Assembly: GCA_044224215.1 (NCBI GenBank)
Contig: JBGAKX010000005.1
Coordinates: 1-64,000 of the forward strand
Length of the DNA: 64,000 nucleotides
Direction: 5' to 3'
Source of the DNA: DAOMFM01 sp035429825
GTDB lineage: Bacteria > Acidobacteriota > Blastocatellia > UBA7656 > JADIYM01
Positions 37,749-46,239 of the stretch are shown one piece after another. The notes beneath the pieces are model-generated. The model did no database searches. It had not been told where the DNA came from and saw only the letters and a list, made by a program, of their open reading frames with translations. The position numbers were made by a program, and so were the translations under genes. Numbering within the stretch: position 1 is the stretch's first letter; each line of letters begins with the position of its first letter.

Positions 37749-40166
37749 CTACGTACGTTCGACGTGATCCTGCATGCCGCCGACTGAATTCGCGAGCGGC
37801 CGAAACTGCAGGGAGTAGAACATCTTCAGATATCGGTCTGTCTGCACTCTGTCCAAGTCGCTTGTGAATTTCCAGAATCCATAGATTCGAGAAAGCGTCA
37901 TCAGCCGCTCCGCGTATCGCTTCCACGTGTATCGCTCTTCAACACGGGAAAGCGCCGACGACGAAACCTGTCGCCAGACTGATGGATCATCGGATGCCCG
38001 TTCCAGGAACTCCGCGATTCTGTTGGCAGCAGCCATTCCATCGTTCGGGTCGATGTGGAATCCCGACACGCCGTCGCGGATGATCTCGCGCGGACCACCG
38101 TACCGCGTCGCGAATGTGGGGAGACCTGACGACATCGCCTCGATGATCGTCAAACCGAAAGCCTCGAAGAGTGCGGGCTGTACAAAGACACCACGGGCGT
38201 CGGCGACGGTCCTGTAGAGTTCACCCGCAAGGTTGCGGTCGAGGCGGGCACTCAGCCACCGCACCCCGCCATCGAGGTTGAATTGATCCATGAGAGCGTG
38301 CATCCGGTCGATCTCTGCCCGCTCCTCGCGGTCCGTCGACAGGTTCCGGTCGACGTGGCCGCCGATGATAAACAGGTTTGCGACACGCCGCAGACGCTCA
38401 CTCATGGCGAACCACTCGACGAGCCCTGTCAGGTTCTTGACGCGATCGAGCCGCGCCATGGTGAAGACAAGGGTCTTGGCTCGATCTTCCAGCACGCCCC
38501 GAGAATCCGCGCGCTGACCACCGTAGACCATGTCTTCAATCTGTGACTCGAGCCCCTTGAGTCGCGAGTCGGAGTCAGCGTACGAGAAATAAACGTCCGG
38601 ATCCGCTCCGGGTGAAACGATGTTGAACCTGGGGTCGAACACATCGATGCCGTCGACAACCCTGTAGAGCCCGGGCATCGTGTACGACTGGTAGCTCTCA
38701 TACTGTCCAACGCTGTACTCGCCACCGGCGATCTCCTGGTACGTGCTCGTGATGATGAAGTCAGCCGCATTCATCGCGATCAGATCCGCCGTGTATTGAC
38801 ATGAAAAGTGGTACTTCGACTCGTGCTCTTGCCAGTAGATCGCCGACAGCAGGTACTTGGTCTTTTCGAGCGCGTGCGCAATGTTGCACTGCGTCACGCC
38901 AAGCCGACGGCTGAGCAGTGTCGCGACGAGATTGCCGTCCGAGTAGTTTCCAATGATGAGATCCGGTCGCCCTCTGAACTCGGCGACGACCTCCCGCTCG
39001 ACCTCGGCGGCAAAACCCTCGAGAAAGGGCCAGATGTCAAAGCGCGAGATCCACTGGCGTACGACCTCGCCGCTGTCGCTCCGGAAGGGAACGCGCAGAA
39101 TCCATGAGTTGCTGCACCCGCGAATGCGCTCGAGTCGCTCGTCGCACGTTGTCTCTCCGGCATCGGGGATAAGGCGCGTGACAACAAGTATCGTAGGCTC
39201 AACCTCGACTCCCTGGACGTGCAATCGATCGCGCATCTCGCACTCGAGTGCTCGAACCTGGTCAAGAATGTAGACGACCTGACCGCCCGTGTCGGGCAAC
39301 CCGAGAACATTGTCCTGCCCAAAGAAGCCGTGAGGCGACAGGATCAGGATTCTCGAGATCATCGGAACCCGGGCGAGGAACGATTCGAGCGACATGGGCG
39401 ACGGCGCCTCGAGGATGTCACGCAACAGGTTCATCGTGTCCATCGCTCGCCCAACCGTGTTCCCCCATCCTGCTGCAAATCCGATGCGAGCCATAGGTTC
39501 TGCGACATCTGACCATGGCGACTCGGGGACGAGCGGCTCGAGAAGTCCAATCGCCTGACGCAGCGCCGTACGAAACGCGTCAACGCTTGAAAAACTCTTC
39601 GCAACGAGCAGCGTCTGGCCATCGATCGCGTGCAGTGTCAAGAATGTCAGGAGCCGCGCATGGCCCTCCTTCAGGTTCCTGAACATCTCGCTCGACAGTT
39701 GACGGTTCAGGAACTGGACACCGAGGCCGATCGACTCGGACTCCTGCAGTCGTGGATGGCCTTCCCTGAAGGGGCCAAAATCGACCTCGAGGGGCTCCGC
39801 TTTGGTGCGGCTCGGCGCGAGGTGCTCGCGGAAGGTGAGATACTCGGCGACCGTCACCTCCTCGAGTACGAGGCTTTCGAGGTGAAACCTTACGTATTCC
39901 CAGCGCCCGATACGTTTGCGCACTGCCAGGTACGCCCACGGCTCACGAAACGACCCGTCTTGCAGTTCACGCACGAACTGCGCGAGCGGCGAGGCTCGAA
40001 GTCCGTCGCCGTACTTCTGGCAGACATCTTCAAAGCCCTGCCGGAGATCAGACTGAAGCAGAAACGGCCGCTCCATACCGAAGTACGCGCGCATCAAGGC
40101 GTCGATGACGTTGCGATGCTCGCGCGCATACTCGATCAGATCATCACTCACGGTTTTCCACGTCAA
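37749..40166 (-). CDS. Sucrose synthase
   Basis: The 805-residue protein is full length for sucrose synthase: an N-terminal regulatory region of about 250 residues and a GT4 catalytic part. Motifs are GLPDTGGQVVYILDQVRALE (acceptor/nucleotide loop), RLDRVKNLTGLVEW with the catalytic Arg and Lys, and EAFGLTIIEAMSSGLP with the EX7E pair. The reaction is sucrose + NDP = NDP-glucose + fructose; bacterial enzymes commonly prefer ADP, but the preference cannot be read from this sequence. It begins 18 bases after the sucrose-phosphate synthase gene, so both are one operon: one gene makes sucrose, the other cleaves it to sugar nucleotides or runs in reverse. In cyanobacteria and some proteobacteria sucrose made this way is an osmolyte. 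Confidence 0.93.
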   Translation of the reverse strand: MTWKTVSDDLIEYAREHRNVIDALMRAYFGMERPFLLQSDLRQGFEDVCQKYGDGLRASPLAQFVRELQDGSFREPWAYLAVRKRIGRWEYVRFHLESLVLEEVTVAEYLTFREHLAPSRTKAEPLEVDFGPFREGHPRLQESESIGLGVQFLNRQLSSEMFRNLKEGHARLLTFLTLHAIDGQTLLVAKSFSSVDAFRTALRQAIGLLEPLVPESPWSDVAEPMARIGFAAGWGNTVGRAMDTMNLLRDILEAPSPMSLESFLARVPMISRILILSPHGFFGQDNVLGLPDTGGQVVYILDQVRALECEMRDRLHVQGVEVEPTILVVTRLIPDAGETTCDERLERIRGCSNSWILRVPFRSDSGEVVRQWISRFDIWPFLEGFAAEVEREVVAEFRGRPDLIIGNYSDGNLVATLLSRRLGVTQCNIAHALEKTKYLLSAIYWQEHESKYHFSCQYTADLIAMNAADFIITSTYQEIAGGEYSVGQYESYQSYTMPGLYRVVDGIDVFDPRFNIVSPGADPDVYFSYADSDSRLKGLESQIEDMVYGGQRADSRGVLEDRAKTLVFTMARLDRVKNLTGLVEWFAMSERLRRVANLFIIGGHVDRNLSTDREERAEIDRMHALMDQFNLDGGVRWLSARLDRNLAGELYRTVADARGVFVQPALFEAFGLTIIEAMSSGLPTFATRYGGPREIIRDGVSGFHIDPNDGMAAANRIAEFLERASDDPSVWRQVSSSALSRVEERYTWKRYAERLMTLSRIYGFWKFTSDLDRVQTDRYLKMFYSLQFRPLANSVGGMQDHVERT

Positions 40167-40184
40167 CCGGCCACTTCAACCCGC

Positions 40185-42374
40185 TCAAGATCTTGGTGTG
40201 GCGGTCCTGGCAAGGTCCATCGGGGGCTTCGGAAGACCGCCTGCAAATTCATAGTGTGCGATTCCCTCGAGAATGCCGAGCGCCGCTCGCCCCTCGGCAA
40301 AGAATATGCGGTCGCGGCCCTCGAGCGCACGCAATTCAGAACTATAGCCGCCGACGACGACACCGCGAGTGTCGCCGACGAGCATTTCGATGTCGTTGCC
40401 CGAATCACCAGCAACGAGGAACGCATCGAGGGGGAGTCCCCATTTGTATGCGAGATAACGGAGCGCGAGCCCCTTCGACGCGCGGATCGGGAGAACGTCG
40501 AGGTAGCGACCAGACGAGACGATCAAACGCGCCTGGAGCCCGCACGTCCGGAGCATTGCGGCAAGGTCGCGCACACTTGGCATTCGACCCGGGTCGATGT
40601 TGTAACTGAGCTTGAACTCGCGCTGATTCTCCGCAGCCTGGGGCTCGAGCCCCGGGAGCCCTCCAAGGGCGTTTTCAACGGCATCGCGTCGCCACCGGTG
40701 TCGGATGTGCTCCGCCCATCCGCCATCCTGTCGGAGGTCGGGACCGTAGTTGATCTCGCTGCCGACTGACGTAATCAGTACGTCCGGCGTGGGAACTCGC
40801 CAGCGGGCCAGCACTGCCGCGGCACTTTCAAGACTTCGGCCCGTGGCGATGCCGAATGCCACCCGATCCGAACGATCAGCAATCCACTCGACGAGTTGGT
40901 CGAGCCCGTGCCGATTGCCTATCAACGTGTTGTCGATGTCAGATACCAGCGCGTTCGTGACGAGCGGCAATTGAGACGCGCTGTCGCGCTTGAGTGAGAC
41001 ACGGCCTCGACGGATGCGCTTTCGCTCACGCCGAAGGACCGCTTGCACGTTCTTCACATACTTCTCGACATGCGCGAACCACGTGTAGTGCGTTCGGACG
41101 CCTTTTACTCCGTTGCGCGACCATTGCCTCCATTGCTCCGGGTTCGAAATGGCCGCCTCAAGAGCCTGTGCAATCGCCGACGGGTCGAGCGGATCAACAA
41201 GCAAACCGTTTCGACAGTTGTCGACGATGTCGCGCGGTCCGCCATCGTTCGTCGCGACGATCGGCAGACCGCTCGCCGCCGCCTCAATCAGCGTCAGTCC
41301 GAACGGCTCTGTAAGCGCGGGGTTCACGAAGACACCCCGCCGCCTCACGGCGAGCCGATAAATCCCCGCGAGTTCGCCCTGAGTGTGCTGCTTCGGGATC
41401 GCCACGCGTCCGTAGAGGTCATACCGATCGATGTCGAGCAGGAGATCCATGTAGACGTCGCGCGGCGTCTCGTCGAGTTCACGGATGTCGACGCGGTTCC
41501 CGATGACAAGGACGAGGTTCGCCAGTTCGCGCAGACTCGGTGAACCGGCATAGGCAGCTAGCAGGCGTCGAAGGTTTTTCCGGGCATCCGGTCTGCTGAT
41601 CGCGAGAATCAATGGCTTGGCGGGCTCGCGCAGGAAACGATCGATGAGTCCCGCCGCGCGTTCCTCGGTCAGGTCGCGCTGCGGCGGCGAAAATCTCGTC
41701 ACGTCCGTTCCCGGTGGTATCACAGCCGCTCGCCGACAGTCGAAATTTTCGTAGAGTCGATATTGATCCGTGATTTCCTGTCGCGTGCTCGTCACGACAA
41801 GCGACGCATGTGCGAGGACAGCCTCTTCGGCCGAGATTCGCCGTTCAAAGTTGTACTGACGATCAATGGTCGATTCGCGCCTTCCGGCTGCCACGAGCCG
41901 TGCCCGCTTGCATCGTCCGAGCGAATGGCCGGTGTGCACATGCGGTATGCCAAGCAGATACGAGAGTTTCCGAGCGACCTCGCCCGCGTCAGCGTAGTGC
42001 GAGTGGATAACGTCGGGGCGCCGTCCTCGCCGCCGGATGTGCAACAGGATTCTGTCGACAAGTTGATCGTGATGCGGCCAGAGCAGTTCCTTGCGGATGT
42101 ACCGACGTGGCCCGAACGGAAGGCGCCGGATCTGCGCGTTTGGTGCAAGCGCTTCAACAGGCACGGCGTAATCCGTTGAAACATTCGGGTCCTCGATGAG
42201 CCGGGTCACGAGCTCCACACGTTCGACGCCCGGATGTTGAGACAACGCACGGGCAAGTTCCACGACGTAGGTCACCTGCCCGCCCGTGTCGGCATCGCGG
42301 CCAAGCTCAAGATCTGTGCCGCGAACAAGCCCGTGAAGGCTGAGCATCATCACATCCAGTCGTCGCCCTTTCAC
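40185..42374 (-). CDS. Sucrose-phosphate synthase fused to sucrose-phosphate phosphatase domain
   Basis: The protein (729 residues with the chosen start) has an N-terminal GT4 sucrose-phosphate synthase domain: SLHGLVRGTDLELGRDADTG, HTGHSLGRCKR, ISRPDARKNLRRLL with catalytic Arg/Lys, and TEPFGLTLIEAAASGLP. From about residue 480 a HAD-type sucrose-6-phosphate phosphatase domain follows, with VSDIDNTLIGN (DxDxT nucleophile) and GDSGNDIEML. It would make sucrose-6-phosphate from NDP-glucose and fructose-6-phosphate and possibly dephosphorylate it itself. The GTG at 42374 (giving MKGRRLDVMMLSLHG) fits the family start; ATG 42350 is possible. Divergent from the sugar ABC operon and upstream of sucrose synthase. 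Confidence 0.92.
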   Translation of the reverse strand: MKGRRLDVMMLSLHGLVRGTDLELGRDADTGGQVTYVVELARALSQHPGVERVELVTRLIEDPNVSTDYAVPVEALAPNAQIRRLPFGPRRYIRKELLWPHHDQLVDRILLHIRRRGRRPDVIHSHYADAGEVARKLSYLLGIPHVHTGHSLGRCKRARLVAAGRRESTIDRQYNFERRISAEEAVLAHASLVVTSTRQEITDQYRLYENFDCRRAAVIPPGTDVTRFSPPQRDLTEERAAGLIDRFLREPAKPLILAISRPDARKNLRRLLAAYAGSPSLRELANLVLVIGNRVDIRELDETPRDVYMDLLLDIDRYDLYGRVAIPKQHTQGELAGIYRLAVRRRGVFVNPALTEPFGLTLIEAAASGLPIVATNDGGPRDIVDNCRNGLLVDPLDPSAIAQALEAAISNPEQWRQWSRNGVKGVRTHYTWFAHVEKYVKNVQAVLRRERKRIRRGRVSLKRDSASQLPLVTNALVSDIDNTLIGNRHGLDQLVEWIADRSDRVAFGIATGRSLESAAAVLARWRVPTPDVLITSVGSEINYGPDLRQDGGWAEHIRHRWRRDAVENALGGLPGLEPQAAENQREFKLSYNIDPGRMPSVRDLAAMLRTCGLQARLIVSSGRYLDVLPIRASKGLALRYLAYKWGLPLDAFLVAGDSGNDIEMLVGDTRGVVVGGYSSELRALEGRDRIFFAEGRAALGILEGIAHYEFAGGLPKPPMDLARTATPRS

Positions 42375-42901
42375 GTGCTTTCCAACGACCTCGTTCGGTG
42401 TGAGGCACGACGTCGTGCTTCGCGACGAGCGGAATGTGGGAATGGACCCTCGCCAGCGCTGCGCTGGCATCCCGGCACGCCGAATCCGACATGCACGGCA
42501 CGAACTCTGTTGATCCGTCCCGCGCTTTCTTGTTCATGCCCCAATTCACTCTGGATGAGTGCAACTTGCGTTCCGCGCATCGAGCCGACGTGAAAGCAAT
42601 GCGACACACGCGTGGACTCCGGCGCGCCGTGGCGAAATGGGGCAGGCCTGTCCCAAAACTCCACGACTGCGCTGTCTCGTGGGTCCGGCCCTACGGTGCT
42701 GTTGGACGATCCGGCACGTGCTCCAAGGATCGTCCGAGACCAGATCAACGTCCTGCAACTTTCGATCCGACTCGCGGATCGGAACGCAGGCGCCGCACGA
42801 ATCGCCACGACTTGTCCGTCAATGCGCAGACATTCGGTCACGGATGGTACGGGGGTTGCGTAAGTCAGGACGGATTTCCAATTCCATGCCGCGCCAGTCG
42901 A
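42375..42901. other. 527-base divergent intergenic region with two dyads (sucrose operon / sugar ABC operon)
   Basis: No convincing gene was found here. Next to the SPS start are a 14-bp perfect palindrome GCACGACGTCGTGC (42405-42418) and the dyad GCCAGCGC-T-GCGCTGGC (42452-42468). Either could be an operator for SPS or for both divergent operons. No good sigma70 promoter could be assigned by eye. Confidence 0.55.
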
Positions 42902-44164
42902 ATGGACCGGATAGGCCGAACAGCCGTCGTTCTTCTCATGCTCACCTGGTTGGCGGGTATGGCCTGCTGGGGGCCGCCCGCACAACGGCGGCAGGTGCAA
43001 ATAACCCTCTGGCACGGTATGGAATCGGGAATCAACAACAGGGTCCTCGCCGCCAAAATCGATCAGTTCAACCGCCTGCACAGCGATATCCTTCTCGAGG
43101 CACAGGTGTATGGCGCGGCCGATCAACTCGGGCCAAAGCTTGACGCCGCCGTCGCCGGCCGCACGCCTCCGGATTTGCTGTGGTGGGCACCGGCATACTT
43201 TCCGAAGTATGCCAAGGCAGGTGTGTTGAGGAGCGTGGACGACTTCATCGCTCAGGACCCGACTTTCTCAAAGGACGACATCTACGCGTCGCTCTGGGAA
43301 CTGGGCACGATGGACGGCGAGGTGTACGCCACTCCGTTCTCCGCAAACAACCTGGCGGTCTACTACAACAAGGCAATGTTCGCTCGCGCCGGGATCGATC
43401 GGCCTCCGCAGACGTGGGCCGAGTTTCGCGATGCAGCGGCACGACTCACTCGCGACGGTGTTTCCGGATTCCAACTACCAATTGGCACGTCCGAGTGGAC
43501 CGTCTGGACGTGGGAGTGTTTCCTCTGGCAGGCAGGTGGCGAACTGCTCACATCGGGGAAACACGAGGCCGCGTTTGGCGCGCCCGCCGGAGTGGAGGCT
43601 CTCGATTTCTGGAAATCGCTTGTGAAGGACGGCTCAGCAGTGTTCTCGGAAGCGGACGCGGGATACAAGATGGATGACCTCCTTTCGGGCCGTGTTGCCA
43701 TGGTCATTAACGGACCGTGGAACCTCGCACTCCTCAACGATCGGACTGATGTCGACGTGGGCGTGTTCCCGCTCCCGCGCGATCGGCAAGCGGCAACGAA
43801 TATCGGTGGCGAGTCGCTGTTTCTCTTCCGCTCGGATCCAGCGCGCGAGCACGCCGCGTGGGAATTTATGAAGTTTGTCATGAGCCCGGATTTTCAGGTG
43901 GACTGGGCGATCGCCACTGGATACCTCCCCGTGTCAAAGTCGGCCGCGAACACCGAACGGTATCAGGCATTCCTTCGGGACAATCCGATCGTGAAGGTTC
44001 ATAACGACCAGATGACCGTTGGCCGGGCGCGACCGTCCATTCCCGAATACCCTGCAATGTCGGCAATACTCGGACGCCACATTGAGGCCGCGCTCTATGG
44101 AAAGTACTCCTCAGAGGAGGCGCTTTCGCGAGCCTCGGCAGATGTCGATCGGCTGTTCCAATGA
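42902..44164 (+). CDS. ABC sugar transporter solute-binding protein
   Basis: The 420-residue protein is a family 1 (MalE-like) solute-binding protein: VQITLWHGMESGINNRVLAAKIDQFN at the N-terminus of the mature part, TPPDLLWWAPAYFPKYAKAG, and YATPFSANNLAVYYNKAMF. The N-terminus (VVLLMLTWLAGMACWG) is lipoprotein-like with a Cys, though Gly at -3 is not a standard lipobox. Its stop overlaps the first permease start (ATGA). The sugar is not known; oligo- or disaccharides, sn-glycerol-3-phosphate or trehalose are usual for the family. ATG 42902 is used because the signal sequence starts there. Confidence 0.9.
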   Translation: MDRIGRTAVVLLMLTWLAGMACWGPPAQRRQVQITLWHGMESGINNRVLAAKIDQFNRLHSDILLEAQVYGAADQLGPKLDAAVAGRTPPDLLWWAPAYFPKYAKAGVLRSVDDFIAQDPTFSKDDIYASLWELGTMDGEVYATPFSANNLAVYYNKAMFARAGIDRPPQTWAEFRDAAARLTRDGVSGFQLPIGTSEWTVWTWECFLWQAGGELLTSGKHEAAFGAPAGVEALDFWKSLVKDGSAVFSEADAGYKMDDLLSGRVAMVINGPWNLALLNDRTDVDVGVFPLPRDRQAATNIGGESLFLFRSDPAREHAAWEFMKFVMSPDFQVDWAIATGYLPVSKSAANTERYQAFLRDNPIVKVHNDQMTVGRARPSIPEYPAMSAILGRHIEAALYGKYSSEEALSRASADVDRLFQ

Positions 44165-45033
44165 CGCGCGGACACAGAGACGCCGTCGCAGCGTATCTCT
44201 TCGTGCTCCCGGCGGGGCTACTTCTCGGCATCTTCGTGATCTACCCGATCTGCGAACTCTGCTACGTGAGTCTGCACGAGTGGAACATCCTCGACGACCG
44301 GATGACGTACGTCGCGACGGCCAACTACAGCGCCATATTCGCGGACGACGGATTCTGGCAGGCGGTGGTGAACACGGTGACGTTCACCGCGGTTACCGTG
44401 CCGGTCGGAATGGCAATTTCGCTTGCGCTCGCATTGTTGCTCGATTCCCGTCTGAAGGCGTTTGGGATTCTGCGTACCGCACTCTTCACCCCGGTCGTTA
44501 CGTCAAGCGTCGCGGCAGGAATCGTCTTTGTCTGGCTGCTGAACGACGACCGTGGTCTCATCAATGGAACCCTTCGATGGTTTGGCGTCGATGGACCAAA
44601 CTGGCTTCAGAGCGAGACGTGGGCCATGCCAGCCGTAATCTTGATGTGGCTCTGGAAGCAGGCGGGATACAACATGGTGCTGTTTCTTGCGGGTCTCCAG
44701 GCAATTCCCTCGAGCACGTACGAGGCCGCCGAAATTGACGGCGCCCGACCCGGCTGGCAGACGTTCCGGCTCATCACGTGGCCGCAGCTCTGGCCTACGA
44801 CGTTCTTCGTTCTCGTGGTTTCGGTCATCTTCGCGTTCCGGGCGTTCGATCAGATGTACGTCATGACCCGCGGAGGTCCAGTCGGCTCGACAACCACGCT
44901 TGTGTACTACGTGTTCGACAAGGCGTTCAAGTTTGGCGACATGGGGCAGGCCGCTGCCGTCTCGACGCTGATGCTCGCGATGGTCATGGCGCTAACGTGG
45001 ATGCAGTTCAGGTTTCGTCACCGCGAGGAATGA
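44161..45033 (+). CDS. ABC sugar transporter permease (MalF type)
   Basis: The 290-residue protein has six transmembrane helices and the cytoplasmic EAA loop YEAAEIDGARPGWQTFRLITWPQL, which docks to the ATPase. It overlaps the binding-protein gene by four bases and is followed three bases later by the second permease. With that gene it would form the channel heterodimer. No ATPase gene is next to the operon, so an MsiK-like shared ATPase elsewhere must power it. Confidence 0.93.
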   Translation: MTRGHRDAVAAYLFVLPAGLLLGIFVIYPICELCYVSLHEWNILDDRMTYVATANYSAIFADDGFWQAVVNTVTFTAVTVPVGMAISLALALLLDSRLKAFGILRTALFTPVVTSSVAAGIVFVWLLNDDRGLINGTLRWFGVDGPNWLQSETWAMPAVILMWLWKQAGYNMVLFLAGLQAIPSSTYEAAEIDGARPGWQTFRLITWPQLWPTTFFVLVVSVIFAFRAFDQMYVMTRGGPVGSTTTLVYYVFDKAFKFGDMGQAAAVSTLMLAMVMALTWMQFRFRHREE

Positions 45034-45036
45034 TCA

Positions 45037-45855
45037 ATGCCCGCTCGCAAGAGGATGTCCGTCTGGAGATGGCTCTCGGCGCTGCTCGTTGCCATCGTGT
45101 TCCTTGTCCCGATCTGGTCGATGCTCGTAACGTCGCTCGCGAACCCTAACGAGGCTGGCACGGGAACAGGCCTCATCCCGCGGACGCTTCGACTCGAGAA
45201 CTATTCCGAGGCCTGGCAGGCAACCAACTTCTCTCGCCAGTTCCTGAACAGCCTGATTGTGGCACTCACCGTGACGGCAGGGCAGATCGTCACGTCGCTG
45301 ATGGCTGGGTACGCGTTTGCGCGAATCCGATTCTTTGGCCGCGATACGCTCTTGATGGTGCTGCTGAGTACGGTCATCGTCCCGTTTCAGGTTCTTGTCA
45401 TTCCTGTCTTCGTCATTCTTGCCAAGCTGAGCTGGATAAATTCATATTGGGCGCTCATCGTGCCGTCGCTTGCGAATGCCTTTGGTATCTTTCTGTTCAC
45501 TCAGTTCTTTCAGACGATTCCATATGAACTCGAAGAGGCAGCGTACGTTGACGGCGCAAGCCGATGGCGTGTGCTCTGGCAGATCATGGTGCCGCTCGCG
45601 AGGCCAGCCATCGCAACGCTCTTCATGTTCACGTTCGTCGCCGAGTGGAACGAGCTCTTCAAGCCGCTGGTGCTTACGAGCACGAACAACATGCGAACGG
45701 TTCAACTCGGCCTCACGGTCTTTCAGGAGCAGTTTCGAGTCGACTATGTTCACCTTATGGCCGCCGTCGTATTTGCAACGGTTCCAAGTGTCGTGCTGTT
45801 CTTCCTCGGACAGAAGCAGTTCGTGAGGGGTATCGCCACGACCGGGTTACGGTGA
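45037..45855 (+). CDS. ABC sugar transporter permease (MalG type)
   Basis: The 272-residue protein has six transmembrane helices and the EAA loop LEEAAYVDGASRWRVLWQIMVPLARP. Length and the position of the loop are typical for MalG-type second permeases. It closes the three-gene operon. The frame after it holds no ATPase but a small RCK_C-type protein. Confidence 0.93.
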   Translation: MPARKRMSVWRWLSALLVAIVFLVPIWSMLVTSLANPNEAGTGTGLIPRTLRLENYSEAWQATNFSRQFLNSLIVALTVTAGQIVTSLMAGYAFARIRFFGRDTLLMVLLSTVIVPFQVLVIPVFVILAKLSWINSYWALIVPSLANAFGIFLFTQFFQTIPYELEEAAYVDGASRWRVLWQIMVPLARPAIATLFMFTFVAEWNELFKPLVLTSTNNMRTVQLGLTVFQEQFRVDYVHLMAAVVFATVPSVVLFFLGQKQFVRGIATTGLR

Positions 45856-45902
45856 CGCAACGGAGCGGAAGGCGGTGACTTCCGGAGCAGGACGTATTCC
45901 GG

Positions 45903-46145
45903 TTGCTCGTGGCGGGGGCGCGGTCGGATCACGTCGCAGAAATAGAAGTCGCGCCGACCGATGATGGCGAGCGATCGCTTGCAGAGCTTGCGATCGAAGG
46001 ATGCGTGATCGCCGTCATCCGTCGCGATGACGGACTCGTCGTTCCAAAGGGTTCGACACGCGTTCATGCTGGAGACGTTCTGACGGTCGTCGGGAACGAG
46101 GAGGCGATTCGTGAGCTTCGCGGGCGTCTGGCTCTCTTGAACTGA
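45903..46145 (+). CDS. Orphan RCK_C (TrkA C-terminal) domain protein, possibly a remnant
   Basis: The 80-residue frame from TTG 45903 matches one complete TrkA-C/RCK_C domain: HVAEIEVAPTDDGERSLAEL, then VIAVIRRDDGLVVPKGSTRVHAGDVLTVVGNEEAI. In larger proteins this domain gates K+ or anion transporters, and in several families it binds c-di-AMP. Here there is no RCK_N or transporter fused to it, and the frame is closed by a TGA at 45876. It may be a stand-alone regulator or the end of a broken gene; GGAG lies 15 bases before the TTG. The 7TM-HD phosphodiesterase gene follows on the same strand. Confidence 0.5.
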   Translation: MLVAGARSDHVAEIEVAPTDDGERSLAELAIEGCVIAVIRRDDGLVVPKGSTRVHAGDVLTVVGNEEAIRELRGRLALLN

Positions 46146-46239
46146 AGGATCGGATACCGCCTCACTCGTCGCAGCGTGCGCCGTTGCGTGGACCGATCAG
46201 GGCTTCCCACGTTTGGCGACGATCGGCGAATAGTGGCCG

